Source: Rhizobium sp. (lineage in GTDB: Bacteria; Pseudomonadota; Alphaproteobacteria; Rhizobiales; Rhizobiaceae). Taken from it: 64,000 bases of DNA. Positions 1 to 9,803 of this stretch are shown one piece after another. The position numbers were made by a program, and so were the translations under genes. The notes below the pieces were generated by a model. The model was not told where the DNA came from and ran no database searches. It was given only the letters and a program-made list of their open reading frames with translations. Location of the stretch: contig JARXAK010000231.1 of assembly GCA_029865885.1 (NCBI GenBank), forward strand, positions 1-64,000, written 5' to 3'. Numbering within the stretch: position 1 is the first letter of the stretch; each line of letters starts with the position of its first letter.

Positions 1-2
1 GC

Positions 3-296
3 GCTGCAATGCGTGCCGGAATCTCCCTTCACACTCTGCGCCCGGACGAGGTTTCGCACGCCACGGACCAACTGTTCGAAGGCCGCCCGTTCACCGAGGA
101 CGACAAGCTCGACGAGGTGAACCTGCACGATGACGAGATCGCTTACGATCCGCTCCACGACGGCTACGTTGGCCCCCAGGGCGGTGTGTTCGCCGGTCCT
201 CCGACCAGCCAGCAGACGCAGAACACCGGACCGGAAGTGGATGCCCGTTCCGGCGACAATGACGACGAACCTTCGCAGTTTGGAGATATCGAATGA
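3..296 (+). CDS. C-terminal part of TniA/TnsB-like (Mu/DDE-type) transposase, truncated by window edge
   Basis: Frame open to the window edge; acidic C-terminal tail; ATGA overlap with a downstream TniB-like ATPase. Identity inferred mainly from gene order. Confidence 0.55.
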   Translation, partial: AAMRAGISLHTLRPDEVSHATDQLFEGRPFTEDDKLDEVNLHDDEIAYDPLHDGYVGPQGGVFAGPPTSQQTQNTGPEVDARSGDNDDEPSQFGDIE

Positions 297-1294
297 CTGA
301 CGCCAGCATCGCCATGAGCGCGCCTATTGTGAGCAAGTCGGATCGCAAGCTTCATCTGCAAAAGCTTTACCTGCGCTACGCAAAGTATCACGAGGTCAGC
401 GAGCACCTTGATGGCATGATCAGAAATGCCAAAGCCTGCCGGGAAGGTGGCGGCTTCAAGGAACGTGCACTTTTCGTAATTGGCGAGTCGAATACCGGCA
501 AATCGCGCATGCTGGAGGAGCTGTTCCGAGAGAAAGCGAACTTTCAGCCGTACCAAGATGAGGAGGGCGAATGGGTACGCCCTATGATCAGTATTGAAGC
601 GCCGTCGCCCTGCAGTTCCAGGGAACTTGCACTCAAAGTCCTCAAGGAACTTGGCGCTGTCGTTCGTAACAAACGAATTAGCAATCCGGAGCTGTACGAT
701 TTCCTGAAAGATCAGTTGCGTGATCAGAGGGTGGAGTATCTGCATATCGATGAAATGCAGGACACGGTTCTCCACAACACGGAGTTCGCCATCAAGTCCG
801 TACAGAGCGATGTGAAGAGCCTCCTTCAGATCAAGAACTGGCCCCTGCATGCCATCTTCTCCGGCGTGACCGATCTGGAAAAATTCATCCAGGGAGGCGA
901 TGGCCAGATCGGCAACCGCTCAAACACTATTCGCCTCGAACTCTTGAAGGACCCGAGGGACCTGAGGGCGGCCGAACAGATTTTGTCCAACATCGTCGTA
1001 AAACACGCAGGCCTTGAACCCGGCTGGGCTGAAAAGGACGAGCTTCCCGCGCGCCTCATACTGGCGGGGCAAGGACGCTTCGGCACGATCTGCGACGACG
1101 TCAAGAAAGCCTGCTTTGCCGCGATTGACGCTGATCGCAGCAAGGTCACGCTGTCTGATTTTGAAGCCGTTTACCAGGTCCGCAAGGCATGCCTGCGTGA
1201 GGACAATCCCTTCCGTGGGAATAAATGGCGGGACATCGTGCCCCCAAATGCCCTCGCCGACCTTCGCAAACCTGTTGCCAAACGAAAGAAGTGA
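293..1294 (+). CDS. tniB: TniB/TnsC-like transposition AAA ATPase
   Basis: Walker A-like GESNTGKSRMLEE, Walker B-like VEYLHIDEMQD; 333 aa; follows a TniA-like tail and precedes a TniQ-like ORF. Confidence 0.8.
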   Translation: MTDASIAMSAPIVSKSDRKLHLQKLYLRYAKYHEVSEHLDGMIRNAKACREGGGFKERALFVIGESNTGKSRMLEELFREKANFQPYQDEEGEWVRPMISIEAPSPCSSRELALKVLKELGAVVRNKRISNPELYDFLKDQLRDQRVEYLHIDEMQDTVLHNTEFAIKSVQSDVKSLLQIKNWPLHAIFSGVTDLEKFIQGGDGQIGNRSNTIRLELLKDPRDLRAAEQILSNIVVKHAGLEPGWAEKDELPARLILAGQGRFGTICDDVKKACFAAIDADRSKVTLSDFEAVYQVRKACLREDNPFRGNKWRDIVPPNALADLRKPVAKRKK

Positions 1295-1296
1295 CG

Positions 1297-3111
1297 ATGC
1301 TCGGTTCAAAGCTCGCCCGCCAGATCGCTCTCCACGACGATGAGTGCCAGGTAATGTTTGCCTCTAGGCTGGCAAAGGCCAATGGCTACTGCGACTTGGA
1401 CGAGTTCTGCTGGATGACGAACGTCCCTGTGTCGCGGCTGCAAACCATGGATGAGGAGACCGCAGACCTGTTAGCGACTTGGTCTGGTGTAACCGCTGGC
1501 CGTTTCCAAAGGTTTGCACTGACCGGTCGCAACCTGACGACATTTGGGGACGCAACTGTCCGGCGGTCACAGTTGGAAATGGCTGGCCTCCGTGTCTGCC
1601 GCCATTGTCTGCTGAATGACTTGGGCACCGGTCAAGGACGCACTGTGACACGCCCTTATGCAAGAGCCACATGGCGTTGGAGGGTGATTGGCACATGCCC
1701 AGAACACGGCTGTGACCTAGAGGCCATCCCCGCTTGCGATCTCACCGCATGGATCGCGCGACGCGGCGATGCACTCGCGGCAAATCTGCCGGAAGTTCGC
1801 AAACCCGAACCCGTCGATGTGTATTTTGCTGGCCGGGTCATCGGTGGTGCAAAAACATCGGAGTTTCTGGACGAACTTCCGGCATATGTGGCTGCCGAGT
1901 TCTGCACTGTCATCGGCCATATCAATGAATTTGCACAGACGACTGGTGTTCGAAGTCGCGTTCCAGACGGCTTCAAGAACACATCATGCCGCCGAGAGGG
2001 GTATAGGATTGCCAGAGAGGGCCGAGCCTCGATTCTGTCTTTTCTTTCCACTCATGTCAGCACCGTAGTTGAAGACGTCTCGGATTTCACAGATGTCTAC
2101 GGTGCCGCACGTCGCTGGTTGCGGAAGTTCGTCACGGACGCGGATTACCGCGCTGTTGTGGAGCTGTTCCAGCATCACGCCGAACAGCATATTCCGATGG
2201 CAGTCGGCGACGTTTTCCTCACTGAGGTAAAGGAACGCCTGGTCCACACGATTCAGTCAGCAGCCGTCGAGTATCAGATCACACCTGCTCGGGTGAAAAG
2301 TGTCGCAGAGAAGCAGGGTTTTACGACGACCAATCCGGACGGGAGTGTACGCGCCTCTCGCGTATTTCCGCGCGGTGCCTTGCACGAATATCTTGTTCTT
2401 GAGAGCCAGCTTCTCACGACCACCGAGGCAGCTAATACCTTGGGGTGCAGTTGGCATTTTCTCGACATTCTCCTCACTCAGGAACACTTGCCGTACCACT
2501 TGAACTCGGAGGAGTGCGCGCGGGTGTATCGCCGTATCAAGCGTGCCAGCGTAGACAATCTGATCGCCTGGCTCACCCTGAGAAAGGAACAGATGAGCAA
2601 CGATGGGCTAGTCTCTATCCCTAAGGCAACGGCCATTTGTCACTGCAAAACGCCCGAAATCATTTCTCTGATTTTTACCGGCACCCTGAAAAGGGTTTCA
2701 TGGTCTGGCACGGAACTGCAGCTCAGGAATCTGCTGGTCGATCCAGTTGAAGTGCTCCAGCATGTCGCTCTTGAAGGCCCCGGAGCCTTCATGGATGTAG
2801 CAGCCTTGGAGAAGGCGTTGCGCACCACGACAGCGACCGTAGAGGAGCTTATCAAGCTTCAGTTTCTGCAAGTGCAGATGCGACCTCATCCTCGAACGCG
2901 GGTCCATCAACGTTTCGTCCATCCGCTCGACGTCGAGGGGTTTGTGTCGAAACATGTCTCATTGAGCGCCATGGCACGCGAGAACGGCAGGCAGATCGCA
3001 AGTTTGAAAAAGGCATTAGATAAAGAAGGCATCAAGCCGATCTTTGAACCTACCGGTAAGATTGCCAGGTTCTATCGCCGATCTGATGTGCGGCGTCTTG
3101 GATTGGCGTGA
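1297..3111 (+). CDS. tniQ: TniQ/TnsD-like transposition target-selection protein (604 aa)
   Basis: N-terminal zinc-finger-like CRHCLLNDLG...RATWRWRVIGTCPEHGCDLE typical of TniQ; start chosen 2 nt after the tniB stop; long C-terminal region with repeated HTH-like segments. Confidence 0.75.
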   Translation: MLGSKLARQIALHDDECQVMFASRLAKANGYCDLDEFCWMTNVPVSRLQTMDEETADLLATWSGVTAGRFQRFALTGRNLTTFGDATVRRSQLEMAGLRVCRHCLLNDLGTGQGRTVTRPYARATWRWRVIGTCPEHGCDLEAIPACDLTAWIARRGDALAANLPEVRKPEPVDVYFAGRVIGGAKTSEFLDELPAYVAAEFCTVIGHINEFAQTTGVRSRVPDGFKNTSCRREGYRIAREGRASILSFLSTHVSTVVEDVSDFTDVYGAARRWLRKFVTDADYRAVVELFQHHAEQHIPMAVGDVFLTEVKERLVHTIQSAAVEYQITPARVKSVAEKQGFTTTNPDGSVRASRVFPRGALHEYLVLESQLLTTTEAANTLGCSWHFLDILLTQEHLPYHLNSEECARVYRRIKRASVDNLIAWLTLRKEQMSNDGLVSIPKATAICHCKTPEIISLIFTGTLKRVSWSGTELQLRNLLVDPVEVLQHVALEGPGAFMDVAALEKALRTTTATVEELIKLQFLQVQMRPHPRTRVHQRFVHPLDVEGFVSKHVSLSAMARENGRQIASLKKALDKEGIKPIFEPTGKIARFYRRSDVRRLGLA

Positions 3112-3134
3112 CACACATTTGATACACAGCACAC

Positions 3135-3160
3135 AAAACCCGCTAACGCGGGTTTTTCTT
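3135..3160 (+). terminator. Rho-independent terminator after the tni genes
   Basis: AAACCCGC-taac-GCGGGTTT followed by TTTTTC. Confidence 0.7.
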
Positions 3161-3234
3161 TGCCTGTGATGCTATTCCGGCCACCGATAACCGCACTTTC
3201 TGCAACGGACAGGTGAACGATTTCCCTTCGGAAT

Positions 3235-3256
3235 CCCAGCCAACCTGGGCTTTTTT
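3235..3256 (+). terminator. Second hairpin with T-run
   Basis: CCCAG-ccaac-CTGGG-C-TTTTTT. Confidence 0.5.
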
Positions 3257-3326
3257 AATGACCAGGGACAAACCTTAGGGGCCGCACCAAAGCACCACCG
3301 AATTCGAAGGGTTTTTAGATTTGGAA

Positions 3327-3401
3327 TGGTGCTGCTAGAGAGATTTGAACTCTCGGCCTCTCCCTTACCAAGGGAGTGCTCTACCCCTGAGCTATAGCAG
3401 C
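3327..3401 (-). tRNA. tRNA-Thr (GGT)
   Basis: Reverse complement gctgctaTAGCTCAGGGGTAGAGCActcccttGGTaagggagaggccgagaGTTCAAATCtctctagcagcACCA: complete cloverleaf, anticodon GGT. Confidence 0.93.
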
Positions 3402-3555
3402 ATCTGGCGGGCGACGTCTTTGGTCTGCCCGGAACGAGGCGCCTATTGCCACAGAGTTTTGGGGAGCGCAAGCCGTAAAGCGATTGTGCGGCCAAGTTTT
3501 ATGAGGAGGGCGAAGGGGACTTTTCGATTTTTGTTCGATCGGTTATCACCCGCTG

Positions 3556-3870
3556 ATGACGAATGACCCGGAAAACAAGGGCGAAGCGGACGACGGCGCC
3601 ATCGAGGCCGCCCGGCTTGCCGATCGTGGAAAACGTGGACTGTCCGATGCCGAAGAACGGCGGCGGGAGCGGGCTGCGGCCAAGCTGCGCGAAAATCTCG
3701 CGCGCCGAAAGCTGCAGGCGCGGGCCCGCCGGGCCGGAGAAGCGGAAGATGGTGTCGGTTTGCCGGCCGCGCATTCGCCGCCATCTGCGTTGGGTTTGGA
3801 AGGCGAGGCCGTAAAACTCTCAGCGGACGAAGGCAGCCCTGCCGCAAATTCGTCCAAACCCGGTGATTAA
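3556..3870 (+). CDS. Small charged conserved hypothetical protein upstream of murA
   Basis: 104-aa Glu/Arg/Ala-rich ORF; position only. Confidence 0.45.
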   Translation: MTNDPENKGEADDGAIEAARLADRGKRGLSDAEERRRERAAAKLRENLARRKLQARARRAGEAEDGVGLPAAHSPPSALGLEGEAVKLSADEGSPAANSSKPGD

Positions 3871-3996
3871 CCGAGCGTTGCGGCTTCAATTGAACCGCTC
3901 GTGGTTTTCGTCTAAAGAGCCAGCCTCGCCGGATTGGCTACCCCTCACACCTTCTTCAGGAAAGGCGGGCACTTCTTGCCCGTATCGCAGGCTCTC

Positions 3997-5289
3997 ATGG
4001 ATCGCATCAGGATTGTTGGTGGCAATGCGTTGAACGGGATCATCCCGATCTCGGGCGCCAAAAACGCAGCGCTGCCCCTGATGATCGCCTCGCTGCTGAC
4101 GTCGGACACGCTGACGCTGGAAAACGTGCCGCATCTCGCAGACGTCGAAGGTCTGATCCGCATTCTCGGCAATCATGGCGTCGATATCGCCGTCAACGGC
4201 CGCCGCGAACATCAGGACGGTTCCTATTCGCGGACCATTCATTTCACCTGCCGCACGGTTGCCGATACGACGGCACCCTATGAGCTCGTCTCGAAGATGC
4301 GCGCCAGCTTCTGGGTCATTGGCCCGCTGCTCGCCCGCGAAGGCCAGGCCCGCGTTTCGCTGCCCGGTGGCTGCGCCATCGGCACGCGCCCGGTCGACCT
4401 CTTCATCGAAGGCCTCGCAGCACTTGGCGCCGAGATGGAAATCGACGGCGGTTACATCAATGCCAAGGCCCCGAAGGGCGGCCTGATTGGCGCGCGCTAT
4501 ACCTTCCCCAAGGTCTCCGTCGGCGCGACCCATGTCATGCTGATGGCAGCCTCGCTTGCCCGCGGCACGACCGTAATCGGCAATGCGGCGCGCGAGCCTG
4601 AAGTCGTCGATCTCGCCAACTGCCTGATCGCCATGGGCGCCAAGATTTCAGGCGCCGGCACCTCGACCATCACCATCGAAGGCGTGACCAGCCTTTCCGG
4701 CGCCCGCCACCGCGTCCTGCCCGACCGCATCGAGACCGGCACCTATGCCATGGCGGTTGCCATGACTGGCGGTGATGTGACTTTGGCCGGCACCGACATG
4801 ACGCTGCTCGATACGGCGGTCGAAGCCATTCGCCGCGCCGGGGCCGAAGTGTCCGCTGTCGAGGGCGGTATCCGCGTCATCGGTCATGGCGATCAAATCC
4901 GCCCGGTGGATATCGTCACCGAACCCTTCCCGGGCTTTCCGACCGACCTGCAGGCGCAGTTCATGGGTCTGATGACCCGCGCCCACGGCGTTTCGCATGT
5001 GACTGAAACGATCTTCGAAAACCGTTTCATGCATGTGCAGGAACTGGCGCGCCTTGGCGCCAAGATCACGCTGTCGGGCCAGACCGCCCGCATCGAGGGC
5101 GTAACGCGCCTGCGCGGCGCGCCTGTGATGGCGACCGATCTGCGCGCCTCGGTCTCGCTGGTCATCGGGGGGCTTGCCGCCGAGGGTGAGACCATGGTGT
5201 CCCGCGTCTATCATCTCGATCGCGGCTTCGAGCGGCTGGAAGAGAAGCTCACCCGTTGTGGCGCGATTATCGAGCGCATCAGCGGCTGA
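3997..5289 (+). CDS. murA: UDP-N-acetylglucosamine 1-carboxyvinyltransferase
   Basis: [29 protein letters not shown] and [10 protein letters not shown] motifs of the MurA family; start trimmed from the ORF-track start. Confidence 0.95.
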   Translation: MDRIRIVGGNALNGIIPISGAKNAALPLMIASLLTSDTLTLENVPHLADVEGLIRILGNHGVDIAVNGRREHQDGSYSRTIHFTCRTVADTTAPYELVSKMRASFWVIGPLLAREGQARVSLPGGCAIGTRPVDLFIEGLAALGAEMEIDGGYINAKAPKGGLIGARYTFPKVSVGATHVMLMAASLARGTTVIGNAAREPEVVDLANCLIAMGAKISGAGTSTITIEGVTSLSGARHRVLPDRIETGTYAMAVAMTGGDVTLAGTDMTLLDTAVEAIRRAGAEVSAVEGGIRVIGHGDQIRPVDIVTEPFPGFPTDLQAQFMGLMTRAHGVSHVTETIFENRFMHVQELARLGAKITLSGQTARIEGVTRLRGAPVMATDLRASVSLVIGGLAAEGETMVSRVYHLDRGFERLEEKLTRCGAIIERISG

Positions 5290-5424
5290 TCGACGTCGAG
5301 CGGTCTTTGCGGCGGGATGGGGCGAAAAGTCTTTTTGTCCCGTTGCCACTGGACAAGCCGCAACCTATGTCGAAAACATGAAATTCGACAGTGAGGCCGT
5401 CTTCGGATGGCACGGTGAGGTGAC

Positions 5425-5862
5425 ATGACGGACTTGAAGCTTCTGGCGCTCGATGCCGATGATCTCGCGATCATCTCGGCCCATATGCAGGATGCCGTGT
5501 TCAAGGTCGGCGATTTGAGTTTTTCGGCCCGGTCCGGACTGTTTTCGCTCGCCGCCAACCGTTTCGTTTGGGAAAAGGCGGCGCGTGCGTCGAAGAGCTT
5601 TGAGCGTCGCCGTGCGGGCCTGAGCTTCAAGCGCGTCGAAGCGGTCCGCTCGATCGGCTTCGATCGCAGCCGTGCCGACGAGGTGATGAGCCTGCTCGCC
5701 ATCCGCTACCTTCCGAAAGGGGAGGGGCCGGATGGTGTCGTCGAACTGTTGCTCGCCGGCGGCGGTACCGTCGCGCTTGAGGTGGAATGCATCGAGGCCC
5801 AACTCGCCGATACCGGCGGTGCCTGGGAAACGATGACGCGGCCGGAACACGAGGCAGGCTGA
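5425..5862 (+). CDS. DUF2948-family-like protein
   Basis: LKLLALDADDLAIISAHMQDAVFKVGDL; usual murA-hisD neighbour in rhizobia. Confidence 0.75.
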   Translation: MTDLKLLALDADDLAIISAHMQDAVFKVGDLSFSARSGLFSLAANRFVWEKAARASKSFERRRAGLSFKRVEAVRSIGFDRSRADEVMSLLAIRYLPKGEGPDGVVELLLAGGGTVALEVECIEAQLADTGGAWETMTRPEHEAG

Positions 5863-5933
5863 CAAGGCTTGAGGCTCGCGCTGTTGGCGCGGCTTGATTG
5901 AATTTGAGAATGCTTGAGAGGGAAATACGGGGC

Positions 5934-7232
5934 GTGGCAATCTGGCTGGATCAGGCATCGGGAGATTTCGAGGCGCGTTTCGCGGCCTTCCTGACGACCA
6001 AGCGTGAAGTGTCCGACGACGTCAATGACGTCGTGCGCAAGATCATTGATGACGTGCGGACCCGTGGTGACGCGGCCCTTGCCGACTATTCCAAACGCTT
6101 CGATGGCGTGGATTTCTCGACTGTTTCCATGCGGGTGACCGATGAGGAGATCGCCTCGGCACTCGCCTCGACGTCACCGGAGCTCATCGACGCGCTGAAG
6201 CTGGCAGCCGAACGCATCGAGCGCCATCACGCCCGCCAGATGCCGAAGGACGATATCTACGAAGATGCGATCGGCGTCGGCCTCGGGTCGCGCTGGACGG
6301 CCATCGATGCCGTTGGCCTTTACGTGCCGGGCGGCACCGCCAGCTATCCGAGTTCGGTGTTAATGAATGCGCTGCCGGCCAAGGTGGCCGGCGTCCCGCG
6401 CGTCGTCATGGTCGTGCCGGCAACGGGCGGCGCCATCAATCCGACGGTTCTGGCCGCTGCCAGCATCGCCGGCGTCACCGAGATCTACCGCATCGGCGGC
6501 GCCCAGGCGGTGGCAGCCCTTGCCTATGGCACCGAGACCATCGCCCCCGTTGCCAAGATCGTCGGCCCGGGCAATGCCTATGTCGCTGCCGCCAAGCGTC
6601 AGGTCTTCGGCACCGTCGGCATCGACATGATCGCCGGCCCCTCGGAAGTGCTTGTCATTGCCGACAAGGACAATGATCCGGACTGGCTGGCCGCCGATCT
6701 GCTCGCCCAGGCCGAACACGATCCGGGTGCCCAGTCGATCGTCATCACCGACGACCATGCGCTGGGCGAAGCCGTCGAAGCCGCCGTCGAGCGGCAGCTG
6801 AAAACCCTGCCCCGCGCCGAGACGGCGTCTGCCAGCTGGCGCGATTTTGGCGCGATCATCACGGTCGAGAAGCTTGAGGACAGTATCCCGCTTGCGAACC
6901 GCATTGCAGCCGAACACCTCGAGCTTGCCGTCGATGATCCCGAGCCGCTGATATCAGGCATCCGCAATGCCGGAGCAATCTTCGTCGGCCGCCACACGCC
7001 TGAGGTCATCGGCGATTATGTCGGCGGGTCCAATCACGTCCTGCCCACGGCGCGCTCGGCCCGCTTCTCTTCGGGGCTCTCGGTGCTCGATTACGTCAAG
7101 CGCACCTCGATCCTGCGCCTCGGTCCCGACCAGTTGCGGAAGCTTGCACCCGCCGCCATTGCGCTGGCAAAGTCGGAAGGGCTCGAAGCCCATGCGCGCT
7201 CCGTCGCCATCCGTCTCAATCTCGGGGACTAG
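5934..7232 (+). CDS. hisD: Histidinol dehydrogenase
   Basis: VGLYVPGGTASYPSSVLMNALPAKVAGV, GPGNAYVAAAKRQVFG, GSNHVLPT; GTG start (MAIWLDQASGDFEARF) preferred. Confidence 0.95.
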   Translation: MAIWLDQASGDFEARFAAFLTTKREVSDDVNDVVRKIIDDVRTRGDAALADYSKRFDGVDFSTVSMRVTDEEIASALASTSPELIDALKLAAERIERHHARQMPKDDIYEDAIGVGLGSRWTAIDAVGLYVPGGTASYPSSVLMNALPAKVAGVPRVVMVVPATGGAINPTVLAAASIAGVTEIYRIGGAQAVAALAYGTETIAPVAKIVGPGNAYVAAAKRQVFGTVGIDMIAGPSEVLVIADKDNDPDWLAADLLAQAEHDPGAQSIVITDDHALGEAVEAAVERQLKTLPRAETASASWRDFGAIITVEKLEDSIPLANRIAAEHLELAVDDPEPLISGIRNAGAIFVGRHTPEVIGDYVGGSNHVLPTARSARFSSGLSVLDYVKRTSILRLGPDQLRKLAPAAIALAKSEGLEAHARSVAIRLNLGD

Positions 7233-7235
7233 CCG

Positions 7236-7709
7236 ATGGCAGCGGGCGACTTCCGGCTCTCAGATGTCGTGTTGGACGAGACCATCGGGCGCTCGACCCC
7301 CGATGTTGAGCATGAGCGGGCGGTCGCCATCTTCGATCTCATCGAGGAAAACACCTTCGAGCCCGCAGGCCATCCCGGTGGCCCCTACAAGCTGTTCCTG
7401 TCTCTGATGGATCGCAAGCTCGTCTTCTCGATCAAGACGGAGGCCGGCGATGACGTCGCCGTCCACATCCTGTCTCTGACGCCGCTGCAGCGGATCATCA
7501 AGGACTACTTCATGATCTGCGAAAGCTATTATGAAGCGATCCGCTCCTCGACCCCCTCGCAGATCGAGGCGATCGACATGGGGCGTCGCGGCATCCACAA
7601 TGACGGTTCCCAGACGCTGATGGACAGGCTCTCGGGCAAGATCAAGATCGATTTCGACACCGCCCGTCGTCTGTTCACCTTGGTCTGTGTGCTCTATTGG
7701 CGGGGCTAG
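7236..7709 (+). CDS. UPF0262 family protein
   Basis: [32 protein letters not shown]; follows hisD. Confidence 0.8.
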   Translation: MAAGDFRLSDVVLDETIGRSTPDVEHERAVAIFDLIEENTFEPAGHPGGPYKLFLSLMDRKLVFSIKTEAGDDVAVHILSLTPLQRIIKDYFMICESYYEAIRSSTPSQIEAIDMGRRGIHNDGSQTLMDRLSGKIKIDFDTARRLFTLVCVLYWRG

Positions 7710-8176
7710 ACGGAATGGAGAAGGGCGGGACAGACAGCCGCCGTTCGCCTCGACCGGGGGCGATCCTCTTCATGTGTGGCCAGAACGTCATTCGAAGCCC
7801 CATGGCCGAGGCGATTGCAAAGCAGGGACTTCCAGCCGGCACCTGGGTCGCCTCAGCCGGCGTGAAGAAAGGCGAGCGCGATCCCTTCGTCGATGTGGTG
7901 CTGGACGAAGTCGGCCTATCGCTTGGCCGCCGCCAGCCCCAGACGCTGGAAGACATGGCCGATGACTTCTTCGATCTCGTCGTGACCCTGACGCCAGAGG
8001 CCCATCACGCTGCACTCGAACTGACCCGGCATTCCGCCGTCGAGGTCGAATACTGGCCGATGCCGGACCCGACGGTCGAGACCGGCAGCCGCGAGCAGCG
8101 GCTTTCCGCCTATCGCGACGTGCGGGATCGTTTGACGAAGTTGATCCGTGAAAGACTGGTGCTGGTCCCGGATTAG
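7697..8176 (+). CDS. Low-molecular-weight phosphotyrosine phosphatase-like protein
   Basis: [19 protein letters not shown] (CX5RS P-loop variant) near the N-terminus. Confidence 0.8.
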   Translation: MAGLDGMEKGGTDSRRSPRPGAILFMCGQNVIRSPMAEAIAKQGLPAGTWVASAGVKKGERDPFVDVVLDEVGLSLGRRQPQTLEDMADDFFDLVVTLTPEAHHAALELTRHSAVEVEYWPMPDPTVETGSREQRLSAYRDVRDRLTKLIRERLVLVPD

Positions 8177-8320
8177 GGCCGTTTTTGCCCCTCTTGAAAC
8201 AAATCACAAAAGCCGAATCTACAAGGTTCACAAATGCCGGGCGATTGTGTAGTTTCCGCCCACATTTTAAGGGGCCCTCAGCGCGCCCCGCTTCAAAACC
8301 CCAGGAAAGACAACCACTCT

Positions 8321-8539
8321 ATGGCTAAAGAAGAAGTCCTCGAATTCCCCGGCGTCGTTACCGAACTGCTGCCGAATGCCACCTTCCGCGTTAAGCTCGA
8401 AAACGAACACGAAATCATCGCCCACACCGCTGGCCGCATGCGCAAGAACCGCATCCGCGTTCTCGCCGGCGACAAGGTCCTGGTCGAGATGACCCCGTAT
8501 GACCTGACCAAGGGCCGGATCACCTATCGCTTCAAGTAA
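8321..8539 (+). CDS. infA: Translation initiation factor IF-1
   Basis: [53 protein letters not shown]. Confidence 0.97.
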   Translation: MAKEEVLEFPGVVTELLPNATFRVKLENEHEIIAHTAGRMRKNRIRVLAGDKVLVEMTPYDLTKGRITYRFK

Positions 8540-8580
8540 GCCTTAGGCCCAAGACCTGAAGGCTTGAGGAGCGCGTTCGG

Positions 8581-9201
8581 ATGGAACTGAGACAGAAGCT
8601 GATTTTGGCCTCCGGGTCGCCGCGCCGCGTGGATCTCCTGAAGCAGGCCGGCATTGAGCCCGCACGCCTGATGCCGATGGATCTCGACGAGACGCCGAAG
8701 AAATCCGAACATCCGCGCTCGCTCGCCCGCCGCCTGTCCCCCGACAAGGCCAGGGAAGCCCACCAGCAGGTGCGCAAGGACCTCACCTGGAACGACAGCT
8801 ACATCATTGCTGCCGATACCGTGGTGGCCGTCGGTCGTCGCATCCTGCCCAAGGCGGAGCTGATGCAGGAGGCCTCCTCGGCGCTGCATCTCTTGTCCGG
8901 CCGCAGCCACTGGGTCTTTACCGGCGTCTGCCTGATCGCGCCCGACGGCAAGCTGCGCCAGAAGATCGTCGAGACCAAGGTGCGCTTCAAGCGCCTCTCC
9001 GGTTACGACATCGAATGCTACCTGGCCTCCGGCGAATGGCGCGGCAAGGCCGGCGCCTATGCCATCCAGGGCATTGCCGGCAGCTTCGTCCAGAAGATCG
9101 TCGGCTCCTACACCAATGTCGTTGGTCTGCCGCTCTTTGAGACGCTGCAGATGCTCTCCGGCGAGGGCTATGACGTGCATACCGGCTGGACGGAGGGCTG
9201 A
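8581..9201 (+). CDS. maf: Maf-like nucleotide pyrophosphatase
   Basis: [60 protein letters not shown]. Confidence 0.92.
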   Translation: MELRQKLILASGSPRRVDLLKQAGIEPARLMPMDLDETPKKSEHPRSLARRLSPDKAREAHQQVRKDLTWNDSYIIAADTVVAVGRRILPKAELMQEASSALHLLSGRSHWVFTGVCLIAPDGKLRQKIVETKVRFKRLSGYDIECYLASGEWRGKAGAYAIQGIAGSFVQKIVGSYTNVVGLPLFETLQMLSGEGYDVHTGWTEG

Positions 9202-9203
9202 CC

Positions 9204-9416
9204 GTGGCAGACGGAGGAGAACAGCGGACCGCCAAGGTCGAGCCGCTGCGCAAGGCGCGGCCTTGTCCCGAATGCCGTCGTCCGTCGACGCGCGACAACT
9301 ATCCCTTCTGCTCCGACCGCTGTCGGAACCTGGATCTCTCGCGCTGGCTGAAAGGCTCCTATGCCATACCGGTCGCCGACGACGAGTCCAAGGCCGACGA
9401 CGACTACCGCGACTGA
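9204..9416 (+). CDS. yacG: DNA gyrase inhibitor YacG (zinc-binding)
   Basis: CPECRRPSTRDNYPFCSDRCRNLDLSRWLKGSYAIP. Confidence 0.92.
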   Translation: MADGGEQRTAKVEPLRKARPCPECRRPSTRDNYPFCSDRCRNLDLSRWLKGSYAIPVADDESKADDDYRD

Positions 9417-9522
9417 TGGATTTGCAGGCCGCAAAGCCGGTCTGCAACCGCTCGCGATCCCCTTGTTCTCGTTCACCTTTTAGCGATTTTCACATCTTCT
9501 TCAAAAAAGTGGCCGAAGGTGC

Positions 9523-9550
9523 TGGACATGGCCGAACAAGATGTTATAAC
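9523..9550 (+). promoter_or_regulatory. Candidate sigma70-type promoter for tRNA-Phe
   Basis: TGGACA - 16 nt - TATAAC upstream of the tRNA. Confidence 0.45.
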
Positions 9551-9622
9551 CCCGCTCGCTCCCGGGGAAATGCCCCGGCGGTCTTGAAAAAAGACCGGCA
9601 GGCTTTTAAAACAAGCCGAGAT

Positions 9623-9698
9623 GCCCGGATAGCTCAGTTGGTAGAGCAGCGGATTGAAAATCCGCGTGTCGGTGGTTCAAATCCGCCTCCGGGCACCA
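9623..9698 (+). tRNA. tRNA-Phe (GAA)
   Basis: gcccggaTAGCTCAGTTGGTAGAGCAgcggattGAAaatccgcgtgtcggtgGTTCAAATCcgcctccgggcACCA. Confidence 0.96.
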
Positions 9699-9703
9699 TT
9701 TTT
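9654..9703. repeat. attL: 50-bp direct repeat formed by the 3' part of tRNA-Phe
   Basis: ttgaaaatccgcgtgtcggtggttcaaatccgcctccgggcaccattttt, identical to 21553-21602. Confidence 0.93.
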
Positions 9704-9803
9704 ATTCAGCAAGTTCAATGCGATGTGGTGCAAGTGCCTGGTGGGCGCTCCGGCTTGAAATGCGCTTGGGTGTCATTCTGGGTATCAGGTGTGTGCGCCG
9801 GAT

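Noticed and set aside
3172-3495. 107-aa minus-strand ORF with a C-terminal RCRKCGYRW zinc-knuckle-like tail
   Set aside because: Reads straight through tRNA-Thr; the tail has no plausible start of its own.
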